From NCBI GenBank assembly GCA_027008665.1, contig JALVEA010000352.1, positions 1 through 24,399 of the forward strand: a stretch of DNA of 24,399 nucleotides, given 5' to 3'. Origin of the DNA: Thiotrichaceae bacterium. Lineage in GTDB: Bacteria; Pseudomonadota; Gammaproteobacteria; Thiotrichales; Thiotrichaceae. The translations under genes and the position numbers were made by a program. The stretch's first letter is position 1; each line of letters begins with the position of its first letter. Shown piece by piece: positions 7,764-16,058 of this stretch. Under the pieces are notes generated by a model. It was not told where the DNA came from, searched no databases, and saw nothing but the letters and a program-made list of their open reading frames with translations.

Positions 7764-7791
7764 AAATTTTGATCTTATATGATCAAAATTT
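7764..7791 (-). terminator. AT-rich hairpin after cspA
   Basis: A perfect 11-bp stem: AAATTTTGATC (7764-7774) and GATCAAAATTT (7781-7791) around TTATAT. It lies 20 bases beyond the cspA stop on the minus strand and directly after the yidD terminator. Its low GC makes it a weaker terminator, but the position between convergent genes fits a shared one. Confidence 0.5.
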
Positions 7792-7811
7792 AGTTTTGTA
7801 TCGTAGCGAAC

Positions 7812-8018
7812 TTAGATTGCTACGATGTTTTCTGCCTGAGGCCCTTTTTGACCTTGTGTTACAGTGAACTCGACACGTTGACCTTCTTGTAATGTTTTAA
7901 AACCTTCACCAACGATTGCGCTGAAATGAGCAAAAACATCTGGTCCAGACTCTTGTTCGATAAAACCAAAACCTTTAGATTCGTTAAACCACTTTACTGT
8001 TCCTGTCGTTGTTGACAT
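7812..8018 (-). CDS. cspA: Cold-shock domain protein (CspA family)
   Basis: A 68-residue single cold-shock domain that binds single-stranded RNA or DNA and melts mRNA structure. It has the start GTVKWFNESKGFGFI with the RNP1 motif KGFGFI (15-20), the RNP2 motif DVFAHFSAI (27-35) and the usual ending GPQAENI. AGGA lies 9 bases before the ATG. The gene has its own sigma70 promoter and a leader of about 150 nt, as in E. coli cspA. Which Csp paralogue this is cannot be told from the sequence; the symbol denotes the family. Confidence 0.93.
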   Translation of the reverse strand: MSTTTGTVKWFNESKGFGFIEQESGPDVFAHFSAIVGEGFKTLQEGQRVEFTVTQGQKGPQAENIVAI

Positions 8019-8171
8019 ATTAATATCCTATTTATTCAAATGTAATTGGAAGCCCTAGAAAACAAGGCCGACACGCTGAAAAATATTGCTATGAATTATG
8101 AAAAACAGGATGAAACACTAAGGTGAAACATCGCAATGGTGTTGCATAAATATAACGCGTACTTCCAAGCT
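8019..8171 (-). promoter_or_regulatory. Long structured 5' leader of cspA
   Basis: From the predicted start near 8171 to the ATG at 8018 the leader is about 153 nt, close to the roughly 160 nt of E. coli cspA. It has several possible stems in the RNA: GATG-TTT-CAC, loop CTTA, GTG-TTT-CATC (8109-8132, symmetric internal loop) and GCAA/TTGC (8133-8145). TTGGAAG near the 5' end (complement of 8162-8168) can pair over long range with CTTCCAA (complement of 8046-8052), closing the leader near the ribosome binding site. This suggests temperature-responsive folding; structures were drawn by eye. Confidence 0.5.
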
Positions 8172-8177
8172 GTTTGA

Positions 8178-8207
8178 ATTATATATAGCATTTTGCGCCA
8201 TAGTCAA
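8178..8207 (-). promoter_or_regulatory. Sigma70 promoter of cspA
   Basis: Reading the minus strand, TTGACT (8207-8202) and TATAAT (8183-8178) are separated by 18 bases. The -10 is a perfect consensus and the -35 differs at one base. It is the best sigma70 promoter I see in the window. Confidence 0.75.
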
Positions 8208-8288
8208 CGATATTTGCTGTTATTCCCAGCACATTTGTCTGTTTGGTTAATAATTAAGCTAATAAAGTGTATTTATGCGCTTGAACCA

Positions 8289-8759
8289 TTAAATTTTTAA
8301 CCTCAACTTGCGTCCGCCTGTAATTTGAAAACTATTTTCTCGATAAAATTGCAAGGTTCTGGCAAATTCAGGCAATGGTGGTGTGGTAACTTCTAGTTGT
8401 TTCCAACCTCGTTGCTGGGAAAAATCAATCGCCTTATCCAGCAAATCTTTACCAATATTTTGTGAACGATAAGCTGATCGCACATAAAGTTCAGGAATTG
8501 TTCCATAGGCACCTTCGGCATATAAAGCATAACTTTCATAAAGTGAAACAAAACCGACAGCATTGTTGTTGCTATTCATCGCAATAAAAACCCAATATTT
8601 GTCTTCTTCAATTAATGCTTTTGCTCTTTTTGCTGTTTCAGCTTGATCAAATTTAAAAACAGGATCATTGCTTAATTGCATAATTTCATCTAATAACTCA
8701 CCCACCATTATGGCTAAGTCATCATAGTTATCAGGGGCAATCTTTGTAATTACACTCAT
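8289..8759 (-). CDS. GNAT family N-acetyltransferase
   Basis: A 156-residue GNAT protein. The acetyl-CoA binding motif A is ELYVRSAYRSQNIGKDLLDKA-like (about 89-109), with the pyrophosphate loop RSQNIG fitting Q/R-x-x-G-x-G/A. A C-terminal FYRENSFQITG segment is the usual motif B region. The substrate is unknown; an amine on a small molecule or protein is the default expectation. Its ATG shares one base with the relA stop (TAATG), so it is likely translated by coupling with relA and belongs to the same transcript. Confidence 0.85.
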   Translation of the reverse strand: MSVITKIAPDNYDDLAIMVGELLDEIMQLSNDPVFKFDQAETAKRAKALIEEDKYWVFIAMNSNNNAVGFVSLYESYALYAEGAYGTIPELYVRSAYRSQNIGKDLLDKAIDFSQQRGWKQLEVTTPPLPEFARTLQFYRENSFQITGGRKLRLKI

Positions 8760-10912
8760 TAGCTTTTCCGCCTTACATCCATTACATTTGGCAACTCTTC
8801 AATTTTTTCTAATGCATCAGAGAGTTTCTTTAGGTTTTCTATCAATACTTCGATAGTAAGAATTGAGATTAAATCCGTTTTACCCTGTTCAATCGAAATA
8901 TTAGATACATTAATCTGTTGTTTTGCTAATACATCCGCTACATCACGTAGAAATCCTGGTTGATTAAAGCCTGTGACTTGTATATTAACTGTATAAGCTG
9001 TGGTTTCGTTTCCCCAACTGGCATCGGTCAATCGGAGTTGTTGTTCTGAGGTGAGATTTTTTATTTGCACATTAGTACAGTCACTACGATGAATTTTTAT
9101 ACCACGACCAATACTAATATAACCAATAATCTGATCCCCTGGAACAGGCTGACAACAGTTCGATATTTCTACTAATAAATTACTAACCCCCTGTATTTGA
9201 ATTCCTTGATGATTAGATTTTTGATTAACACGTATTTTTCTGAGTTTAACTTCATTTTTATCGGGTAATTCAATATAATCGGTTAATTGAGCAACACTTA
9301 TATCACCGCGTCCTAAGGCAATTAAAAACTCTTTTTCACTTTGCAGTTTAAAACGTTTGACCAATTGAGCGATATCATATTTCTTGATACCTAAACGGCG
9401 TTTCTCTTGCTCTAATACCATCATTCCATCTTTCAAGTTTTTCTCATGATCTTGTTGACGAAACCAATGTCGAATTTTACTTCTCGTTCCTGCTGAACCT
9501 ACATATTCTAGGACAGGATTGAGCCATTTGCGCTTAGGTTGTTCTTTTTTTCCTGTAATAATATCCACTTTATCGCCATTGCGTAATTTATAATCTAATG
9601 GAACAATCACGCCATTGACTTTAGCACCGATACAAAGATGTCCAACATGGGTATGAATGGCATAGGCAAAATCAATAGGAGTAGATCCTTTTATGAGATC
9701 AAAAATATCGCCTTTAGGGGTTAAAACAAAGACACGATCAGGAAAAATACCAGCACGAAAATCTTCTAATAATTCAGAATCAGACTCTTCATTATCTAGT
9801 AAACGCCGCAATGATGATACCACCCGTTCCATATCCCTATCTTGAGAACCGCCTTCTTTATAACGCCAATGCGCTGCCACTCCTAATTCTGCAAATAGAT
9901 GCATATCTTTAGTACGGATTTGTATTTCAACCGCTTTATTTTCTGGCCCTACGACCACCGTATGTAACGACTGATAACCATTAGCTTTGCGGTTATTAAT
10001 GTAGTCATCAAATTCTTCTGGAATATATTGCCAAGCGGCATGAACAGTAGAAATAACGGCATAGCAGTCCTGATTATTTTCTACAATCACCCGTACTGCA
10101 CGCAAATCATATAACTGATCAAAGTCGATCTGTTTGCGTTGCATTTTCTTCCAAATACTATAAATATGCTTGGGTCTACCATAAACTTTGGCTTTAATGT
10201 TATGCTCTGTTAATAAGGTTTCTAATGTGTTGGTAAACTTTACAATATACGCTTCGCGTTCTAGACGTTTATCAGCCAATAAGGTTGCAATACGCCGATA
10301 ACAATCGGGTTCTAAATAACGAAAGGCAAGGTCTTCCATTTCCCATTTTAGCTGACTAATGCCTAAACGATTAGCAAGGGGAGCGTAAATTGCCATTGTT
10401 TCGGTTGCAAAGGCTTGTTTTATTTCATTCTCTGAATTTGCGACTAAACGTAATTGTTGCAAATCCCAAGCTAGACGGATTAGCACTGCACGTACATCAT
10501 CGACCATTGACAACAGCATACGGCGTAATTTTTCTGCCTGTGCAGGAATGGCAACCCCTTTTTCTACAGGCGACTTAAAATTATGCAAGACACGCATATT
10601 TTTAACTAAAATAGCAATGGTCTGATTAAAATCACGCTCAATATCTTCGATAGAGAAAATATCATTCAGGCTAATATCACTGAGTAAAGTAGCAATAAGG
10701 GTTACTTGATCGACTTGTAAACTTAATAAGGTATTTGCAACATCAAGGCTTATAGGTATATACGATGCTTGATGCGTTGATTCTATTTGCAATATATAGT
10801 CAACTGCATCACTAATCATTTGCTGATCATCTTGATGATTAGATATCCATAAACGTTTAATCCACTGATCACGGCTATATCTTGTATCTTTAATGAGATG
10901 GCTATGCTGCAT
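8759..10912 (-). CDS. relA: GTP/GDP pyrophosphokinase RelA ((p)ppGpp synthetase I)
   Basis: A 717-residue long RSH protein (E. coli RelA has 744). The N-terminal hydrolase domain is degenerate: the HD pair is missing and the equivalent region reads ATLLSDISLND (about 74-84). The synthetase domain (about 220-360) has YDLRAVRVIV and NGYQSLHT, and the acidic EFDD at 300-303 is the RelA-type EXDD motif rather than the RXKD of SpoT. A TGS domain starts at PDRVFVLTPKGD (391-402). A cysteine pair and GRGIKIHRSDC mark the zinc-finger region, and an ACT-like domain covers the last 80 residues. It therefore makes (p)ppGpp at starved ribosomes and should not hydrolyse it. AAGG precedes the ATG. A HAD gene lies 79 bases upstream and a GNAT gene overlaps its end. 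Confidence 0.95.
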   Translation of the reverse strand: MQHSHLIKDTRYSRDQWIKRLWISNHQDDQQMISDAVDYILQIESTHQASYIPISLDVANTLLSLQVDQVTLIATLLSDISLNDIFSIEDIERDFNQTIAILVKNMRVLHNFKSPVEKGVAIPAQAEKLRRMLLSMVDDVRAVLIRLAWDLQQLRLVANSENEIKQAFATETMAIYAPLANRLGISQLKWEMEDLAFRYLEPDCYRRIATLLADKRLEREAYIVKFTNTLETLLTEHNIKAKVYGRPKHIYSIWKKMQRKQIDFDQLYDLRAVRVIVENNQDCYAVISTVHAAWQYIPEEFDDYINNRKANGYQSLHTVVVGPENKAVEIQIRTKDMHLFAELGVAAHWRYKEGGSQDRDMERVVSSLRRLLDNEESDSELLEDFRAGIFPDRVFVLTPKGDIFDLIKGSTPIDFAYAIHTHVGHLCIGAKVNGVIVPLDYKLRNGDKVDIITGKKEQPKRKWLNPVLEYVGSAGTRSKIRHWFRQQDHEKNLKDGMMVLEQEKRRLGIKKYDIAQLVKRFKLQSEKEFLIALGRGDISVAQLTDYIELPDKNEVKLRKIRVNQKSNHQGIQIQGVSNLLVEISNCCQPVPGDQIIGYISIGRGIKIHRSDCTNVQIKNLTSEQQLRLTDASWGNETTAYTVNIQVTGFNQPGFLRDVADVLAKQQINVSNISIEQGKTDLISILTIEVLIENLKKLSDALEKIEELPNVMDVRRKS

Positions 10913-10991
10913 ATTAATTACCTTATAATATCTATCACATCTTTGTGGGAATGCAGGAGCAAGGTTAGTAACTTAATTACTTGAAACCACC

Positions 10992-11678
10992 TTACCCAAT
11001 AAAATTAATCTTTGTTTCAATTTCATTCAATTTTTGAATAATGGCGCTTGGTTTTTTATCTTCTAACCAAGTATTTTGTTCTGGGTTATACCATATTGCA
11101 TATAAGCCTGCATTTAACGCACCGAGCACATCGCATTTTGGATTATCACCAATATGAATTGTTTCTTCTGCTGCACAATTGGCTAACTTTAATGCATGAT
11201 GAAATATTTCAGGAGCAGGCTTTGCAAAACCTGCATCGATAACATTGACAGTAAAATCAAAGTATTTGCCAATACCAATCTGATCCACATCTGCATTACC
11301 ATTACTGATCACACCTAAGCTGAAATTTGCAGATAACTGTTCTAAACTTTCTAATACACCTTCAAATAAAGTCACTTGATTTCGTGCTAACCAGAAAATA
11401 TGAAAGGCATCCTGTACCATTTGAGAGGGGTAGGAAAATTCATCTGCAATTTGTGCCAACCAATCAAGGCGAATTTGAGTCAAATTAAAAACCTGTTCAG
11501 GGTGAGTGTGCATATACTGTTGACGGCTTTCGAAAAGTTGTTGTTCGCTATAGTTTTTCGTTATTTTGGGATAATAACGTTTAAACCACGCATAACACTT
11601 CTTCTCTGCCATTTTCAAGACAGGTTCGCAGGCCCATAAGGTGTCATCTAAGTCGAAGGTAATACATTTAATCATCAT
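10992..11678 (-). CDS. HAD-superfamily hydrolase, YigB-like
   Basis: A 228-residue haloacid dehalogenase-like phosphatase. Motif I is DLDDT (D9 nucleophile, D11), motif II is ISNG (S125), motif III is K153 and motif IV is GDNPKCD (177-183), so the catalytic set is complete. An alpha-helical cap lies between residues 15 and 100. Length and motif spacing resemble YigB, a riboflavin-pathway phosphatase in E. coli, but HAD substrates are hard to assign. No Shine-Dalgarno precedes the ATG, and only 11 bases separate it from the divergent lipase start, so its promoter must lie inside that neighbour or the mRNA is nearly leaderless. relA follows downstream on the same strand. Confidence 0.85.
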   Translation of the reverse strand: MMIKCITFDLDDTLWACEPVLKMAEKKCYAWFKRYYPKITKNYSEQQLFESRQQYMHTHPEQVFNLTQIRLDWLAQIADEFSYPSQMVQDAFHIFWLARNQVTLFEGVLESLEQLSANFSLGVISNGNADVDQIGIGKYFDFTVNVIDAGFAKPAPEIFHHALKLANCAAEETIHIGDNPKCDVLGALNAGLYAIWYNPEQNTWLEDKKPSAIIQKLNEIETKINFIG

Positions 11679-11689
11679 GAGGGAATGAT

Positions 11690-12526
11690 ATGATAAGCTA
11701 TCATTATAAGTTTAGTTTTTTATTCAGTATTTTTCTATTGACCTTATTGCTACTGCCTTCATTGCTAGAAGCTAAAACAATGGTATTGATTCACGGGCAT
11801 ATGGCTGATGGTATGTCATGGCGCACAACAAAGGTAACGAATGGACTTCTATTGGCAGGATGGAAAGATGGAGGAAACTATAGTTTTAATCAATATGGGC
11901 TATTAGCTCCTCACAATACCAACGCAAAACCTGATGCCTTTTTCAGTGTAGACCTACCTTCAAAAGCACCTATTTATGTGCAAAGCAATATACTAAGACA
12001 ATATCTAGATCATCTCTATGCAATTCGTAATGAGCCTATTATATTTGTTGGGCATTCCTCAGGAGGTATTGTGGCGCGTTTATACCTTGTAACTCCAGGT
12101 CATGTGCCAGCTGCCGCATTAATTACGATTGGTACACCGCATCTAGGCACACCGATTGCCAATATTGCCTATTTAGCAGCTAATTCTCCTTTTGGAATTA
12201 TGCTTAATACAATGGGAGAGCATACTATTCGAGACTCACGCAGTCTTTATACGGATCTAAAAACAGCACAGCCTAATACTTTTCTCTATTGGTTAAACCA
12301 ACAGCCTCACCCACGTATTCCCTATGTTTCCATTATTCGTAACAATGAAAGCAAAACCAGACCTAGTAAATACGATTTTATTGTCCCTCCAGAAAGTCAA
12401 AATATGAACAATGTATGGGCATTACGAGGACAATCACTTATTTATTTAACCAAAGAGAATCATTTTTTAAGTGGTAAAGATGGTTTGTTTTTAATTGATA
12501 TTCTAAAACGACTCTCAAAGATGTAG
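11690..12526 (+). CDS. Secreted alpha/beta hydrolase (lipase/esterase-like)
   Basis: A 278-residue protein with a Sec signal peptide: a basic start, a long hydrophobic core, and cleavage near LEA-K (residue 28). The oxyanion segment MVLIHGH (31-37) is followed by the nucleophile elbow GHSSG with Ser123. IGTPHLGTP (147-155) is typical of triacylglycerol lipases and PGAP1-like esterases. D229 (KYDFIVPP) and H258 (ENHF) complete a plausible catalytic triad. It should act in the periplasm or outside on an ester or lipid. The start ATG 11690 has GAGGGA 6 bases upstream. The 147 bases after it hold no clear terminator. Confidence 0.82.
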   Translation: MISYHYKFSFLFSIFLLTLLLLPSLLEAKTMVLIHGHMADGMSWRTTKVTNGLLLAGWKDGGNYSFNQYGLLAPHNTNAKPDAFFSVDLPSKAPIYVQSNILRQYLDHLYAIRNEPIIFVGHSSGGIVARLYLVTPGHVPAAALITIGTPHLGTPIANIAYLAANSPFGIMLNTMGEHTIRDSRSLYTDLKTAQPNTFLYWLNQQPHPRIPYVSIIRNNESKTRPSKYDFIVPPESQNMNNVWALRGQSLIYLTKENHFLSGKDGLFLIDILKRLSKM

Positions 12527-12599
12527 TGTTTTTGCGTCTTTATTTTCTTGGAATAGCCTAAGCTAGGTCGTTATTTAAATTAATATTTCATTACCTTTA

Positions 12600-12661
12600 A
12601 GTTAAAGAAAATTAACTGCTTTCATATTGAAAAATAATCATTTCAGTCCTAAATTTTTAGG
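12600..12661. promoter_or_regulatory. Two short inverted repeats upstream of the PDZ gene
   Basis: In the gap before the PDZ gene, AGTTAA (12600-12605) mirrors TTAACT (12612-12617), and CCTAAA-TT-TTTAGG forms a near-perfect 14-bp palindrome at 12648-12661. They could be regulator binding sites or leader hairpins. I see no confident -35/-10 pair here. Confidence 0.3.
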
Positions 12662-12703
12662 GAGAGATTTAGTTTGTTATCTAAAAAATTGAAGAGGTTA
12701 ATT

Positions 12704-13747
12704 ATGAAAAAAAGAATCAAACCAAAATACCTAAGTATTGCTGTATTAGCTTTACTTGCAACGCAGGCGAATATGTCATTTGCTGATAATAATCAAACAA
12801 CGCAAGCGACTGCAGAGATAAAAGCAGGAAAACAAATGCAATCATGGTTAGGCGTTACTTTAGGGGATATTCCTCCTGTACTGTCCGCTCAGTTAAGTGA
12901 TCTTATTCCTAAAGGGCAGGGCGTATTAGTTCGCTCTGTTAGTAAAGATTCTCCCGCAGAGAAAGCAGGTTTAAAAGTAAATGATGTCTTACTGAGTTTG
13001 AGTGATCAAAAATTGTATTCCGCAGGGCAATTATCAGGGCTAATTCATGCTATAAAACCAAAGACTGAAGTCAGCTTTAAGGTAGTCAGCAAAGGAAAAG
13101 TAGCGGATATTAAAGTGGTATTGGGAGAGAGAAAAATACAAAGTCTGCCACAAGCTCAGTCTTTTAATAATCCATCTTGGTTAGCACCTCAGCTACCTAA
13201 ATTTGGTAATAATGGTATAAAACAACAAGCGAATGTATTGGGTAGTTTTGAGTCGGTACAAGTGCAAACCATTGGCAATGGACGCTATCGGGCAGAGGTA
13301 ACTTACAAAAATAAAGCAGATGAGAGTAAACAATTTAGTTTTGAAGGTAAAAAAGAAGAAATTATTGAGCAGGTGAAAAAGCAAAAAGACCTTCCATCGG
13401 ATAAAAAGCAATCATTGATTAATGCACTCAATATGAATTTTGGTGTGGGGGATCCTATGCAAGCATTTCAGGGAATGAACTCACCATTTAATCACCCATT
13501 TTTCAAGCAATTTAACCAACCCTTTGGAGGGACGCAAGGGCATTTATTTCAAGATCCCTTTTTTAGAGGGGGGTTGTTTAATGATCCCTTCTTCCAAAAT
13601 GGTTTTGCGAATACACCTTTATTCTTAGGTATACCACAAATAAGAATGATGCCTGATCCACGCTATCAGATTCAACAACCTTCCATACCTAAAAGACAGA
13701 TAGACCCACAATTGCAAGATAATACTACCAAGGAAAGTTTGATCTAA
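12704..13747 (+). CDS. Secreted PDZ-domain protein without protease domain
   Basis: A 347-residue exported protein. ATG 12704 has AAGAGG 6 bases upstream; a TTG at 12674 would only lengthen the front of the signal peptide. The signal peptide (1-27) ends at SFA-D. One PDZ domain spans about 45-142, with the carboxylate-binding loop WLGV, the core GVLVRSVSKDSPAEKAGLK-like strand-turn and GDVLLSL-like NDVLLSL. No trypsin-like domain is present, unlike DegP/DegS. A middle domain (about 180-250) has NGRYRAEVTY and QFSFEGKKEEI. The C-terminal 100 residues are rich in Phe, Pro, Gly and Asn with DPFF repeated. It may be a periplasmic scaffold or adaptor that binds protein C-termini. The specific role is unknown. 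Confidence 0.7.
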   Translation: MKKRIKPKYLSIAVLALLATQANMSFADNNQTTQATAEIKAGKQMQSWLGVTLGDIPPVLSAQLSDLIPKGQGVLVRSVSKDSPAEKAGLKVNDVLLSLSDQKLYSAGQLSGLIHAIKPKTEVSFKVVSKGKVADIKVVLGERKIQSLPQAQSFNNPSWLAPQLPKFGNNGIKQQANVLGSFESVQVQTIGNGRYRAEVTYKNKADESKQFSFEGKKEEIIEQVKKQKDLPSDKKQSLINALNMNFGVGDPMQAFQGMNSPFNHPFFKQFNQPFGGTQGHLFQDPFFRGGLFNDPFFQNGFANTPLFLGIPQIRMMPDPRYQIQQPSIPKRQIDPQLQDNTTKESLI

Positions 13748-13771
13748 TCTTTTTAGTGTAAGTACAGATAA

Positions 13772-13797
13772 GGAATACAAGCCTAGGCTTGTATTCC
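13772..13797. terminator. Perfect 26-bp palindrome between convergent genes
   Basis: GGAATACAAGCCT and AGGCTTGTATTCC form a perfect 13-bp inverted repeat without spacer. It lies 25 bases after the PDZ gene stop and 7 bases beyond the NlpC/P60 gene stop on the other strand. It is most likely a bidirectional terminator, although the flanking T runs are short on both sides. Confidence 0.65.
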
Positions 13798-13804
13798 AAA
13801 AAGA

Positions 13805-14371
13805 CTAAATCCTTCCCGCACCGACTATTTTTTCTTTCCAATAGCGGTTAAGTTTGGCAATGGTGACTGTTTTTCCTTTGCGTGGCGCATGGATAAATTG
13901 ATTATTGCCTAAATAGATTCCAACATGATTGACTTTTACCTGTTTGCGACGACGGGTATGGAAAAAAATTAAATCACCTGATTGAAGTTCAGATAGCGAA
14001 ATACGTTTGGTTTCTTTGTATTGGGAGGCTGCGGTTCTTGGTAAGGAAATATTGGCTTTTTTGAAAGAGTATTGGATTAAACCGCTACAATCAAAGCCTT
14101 TTTTAGGACTTGTTCCACCCCAGCGATAACGAATTTTTAACTGTTTTTTTGCAATTAAAGTCGCTCGTTGAGTGAGTTTATTTTGTTGCTTTTGAAATTG
14201 TTGTTGTTGGGTGGCATTGGATTGGTTAAGGACTAATAGTTGATAAGCTAATTGCAAATCTGCAATATTAAGTTGATCTACATTATCTTTAGGCGTTGCT
14301 TGAGCATAGCTTGAAAAGCTTAAAAGCAGGACGCAAAAGGTGGTTGTAAATGCCCTATTTACAATATTCAT
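13805..14371 (-). CDS. NlpC/P60 family peptidoglycan endopeptidase
   Basis: A 188-residue secreted cysteine peptidase. The signal peptide ends near AQA-T (residue 26). A Gln-rich, probably helical segment (40-75) leads to the NlpC/P60 domain: YRWGGTSPKKGFDCSGL with the nucleophile C95, NHVGIYLG with H149, and FIHAPRKG with H161 as the third residue. This is a complete triad of the type found in Spr/NlpC enzymes that cut D-Glu-mDAP bonds in cell wall peptides. AAAGGAGT precedes the ATG. The 198-base gap upstream holds a small AGAAGT/ACTTCT hairpin and no further gene. Confidence 0.9.
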   Translation of the reverse strand: MNIVNRAFTTTFCVLLLSFSSYAQATPKDNVDQLNIADLQLAYQLLVLNQSNATQQQQFQKQQNKLTQRATLIAKKQLKIRYRWGGTSPKKGFDCSGLIQYSFKKANISLPRTAASQYKETKRISLSELQSGDLIFFHTRRRKQVKVNHVGIYLGNNQFIHAPRKGKTVTIAKLNRYWKEKIVGAGRI

Positions 14372-14569
14372 ATTACTCCTTTGTATCGATGGTATTTCGG
14401 GGTCAGAAGTTTTTTACTTCTTCGTTTTAAGTTCAGTAATACTTTTCTTGAGGTGACTTTAAGCTATTTCACTTCTTATTTGTTTATGGCTGGATATAGT
14501 AACGCAAAAGAAAGGCCTTATCAAAAGTATAAATGAATATTTGTAAATAGTTGCTAACAGGGCTTTTTT

Positions 14570-14986
14570 TTAAATTTGAATGACCTCGTAGTCATGCGTT
14601 ACCACCGCTGTTTTGCTGAGCATAATGGAAGCTGAACAATACTTTTCTGCGGATAGTTCAATCGCTCTTGCTACCTTAGTTTCACTCAAATCTTTTCCTT
14701 CTACAATAAAGTGTAGGTGAATTTTAGTAAAAACTTTAGGCTGGCTATCTGCACGTTGTGCGCTAATTTCAACTTCACAATTATTAATATTTTGTCGTCC
14801 TTTTTTTAGCATTGATACCACATCAAAAGAAGAGCAACCACCTAAACCAAGGAGTAGCATTTCCATTGGACGTATACCTAAATCACGTCCTCCTGCTTCA
14901 GGTGGACCATCCATAACGACTGAATGACCACTGGCTGATTCGCCAACAAAACTCATATTATCAAGCCATTTTACACGGGATTTCAT
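14570..14986 (-). CDS. OsmC family protein, YhfA-like
   Basis: A 138-residue OsmC-fold protein closely resembling E. coli YhfA: RVKWLDNMSFVGESASGH at the start (cited as RVKW and GESASGH), GLGGCSSFDVVSMLKKGRQ-like region with C51, LHFIVEGKDL, and AEKYCSAS with C117. C51 and C117 are the conserved cysteine pair used for thiol-dependent peroxide reduction in OsmC/Ohr proteins. It starts 15 bases after the gshB stop with AGAGAG upstream, so gshB and this gene are almost certainly co-transcribed. That context fits thiol redox defence. The YhfA subgroup itself has no settled substrate. Confidence 0.88.
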   Translation of the reverse strand: MKSRVKWLDNMSFVGESASGHSVVMDGPPEAGGRDLGIRPMEMLLLGLGGCSSFDVVSMLKKGRQNINNCEVEISAQRADSQPKVFTKIHLHFIVEGKDLSETKVARAIELSAEKYCSASIMLSKTAVVTHDYEVIQI

Positions 14987-15001
14987 TTTTGATTCTCTCT
15001 T

Positions 15002-15958
15002 TTAGTTATTTAGTTTGACTTCAATTGCATCCATTAATAATCCAGCAATATTAGCTGAATATAAGTGATCGAGTTCTCGAATGCAGGTGGGACTAGTGAC
15101 ATTAATTTCTGTTAAATAATCACCAATTACATCTAAACCTACAAATACTAAACCCATTTTTTTTAGGATAGGTGCGACTTGTTGGCAAATTTCTTTATCA
15201 CGCGGACTAAGTGCTACGCCTTTGTAACTTGCTCCTGCTGCAAGGTTAGCACGTCCTTCTCCTTTAGCTGGCAAACGAGCAAGTGCGTAGGGGAAAGGCT
15301 CGCCATCTATCAGTAAAATACGCTTATCACCTGCGGTATATTCGGGAAGAAAACGTTGCGCCATAATTGTTTTTTGACCATGATTTGTAACTGCTTCTAA
15401 AATAACATTGCGATTGGTGTCTCCTTGACGAATTTGAAAAATCATAGACCCTCCCATACCATCTAAGGGTTTTACCACAATATGCTGGTGTTGATCATGA
15501 AAATCTTTTATGCGCTGCATATCACGACTCACTAGAGTCTCAGGTGAGCATTGCGGAAATAAAGCAGTGAACAGTTTTTCATTAGCAGAACGAATACTTT
15601 CAGGGCGGTTAATAATCAATGTGCCTCGTTTTTCAGCCAATTCTAATAGGTAAGTACTGTAGATATACTCCATATCAAACGGAGGGTCTTTACGCATTAA
15701 GATACAGTCTAATTGATGTAATGGTTGCGTTGTTTTATTGATAATCTTAAACCAATGCTTTGGATTATCTTCTACTTTTATTTGCGTCATTTGTGCAAAA
15801 ACAACTCCATTCTCAACAAATAAATCATTTTGTTGCATATAAAACAATTGCCAGCCACGACGTTGTGCTTCGAGCATCATCGCAAAGGTGCTGTCTTTTT
15901 TAATAGTAATGGATTCGATAGGATCCATAACGATCCCAAGTTGAAGATTATTTTGCAT
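15002..15958 (-). CDS. gshB: Glutathione synthetase GshB
   Basis: A 318-residue ATP-grasp enzyme that joins glycine to gamma-glutamylcysteine. It aligns along its length with E. coli GshB (316 residues): LGIVMDPIESI, MLEAQRRGW, LMRKDPPFDMEYIY, NRPESIRSANEKLF, VVKPLDGMGG (ATP loop), LIDGEPFPYALAR and the metal and substrate region LTEINVTSPTCIRE. It is the first gene of the gshB-osmC unit. A strong minus-strand terminator lies about 75 bases upstream of its ATG, so it needs its own promoter in 15959-16030; I see no clear one. gshA is not in the window. Confidence 0.96.
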   Translation of the reverse strand: MQNNLQLGIVMDPIESITIKKDSTFAMMLEAQRRGWQLFYMQQNDLFVENGVVFAQMTQIKVEDNPKHWFKIINKTTQPLHQLDCILMRKDPPFDMEYIYSTYLLELAEKRGTLIINRPESIRSANEKLFTALFPQCSPETLVSRDMQRIKDFHDQHQHIVVKPLDGMGGSMIFQIRQGDTNRNVILEAVTNHGQKTIMAQRFLPEYTAGDKRILLIDGEPFPYALARLPAKGEGRANLAAGASYKGVALSPRDKEICQQVAPILKKMGLVFVGLDVIGDYLTEINVTSPTCIRELDHLYSANIAGLLMDAIEVKLNN

Positions 15959-16030
15959 TAAATAGATTCTATGATTAGAGGTATATTTTTATATAGAGAG
16001 GGAATGAAGGACTATAGAATAAATTGCAGG

Positions 16031-16058
16031 CAAAAAAAAGGCGAACTTAAAGTTCGCC
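16031..16058 (-). terminator. Strong Rho-independent terminator (minus strand)
   Basis: On the minus strand GGCGAAC, loop TTTAA, GTTCGCC is followed by eight T. The stem is GC-rich for this genome. It stops transcripts coming from the protease-FHA operon, or from a small RNA starting just upstream, before gshB. Confidence 0.85.
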
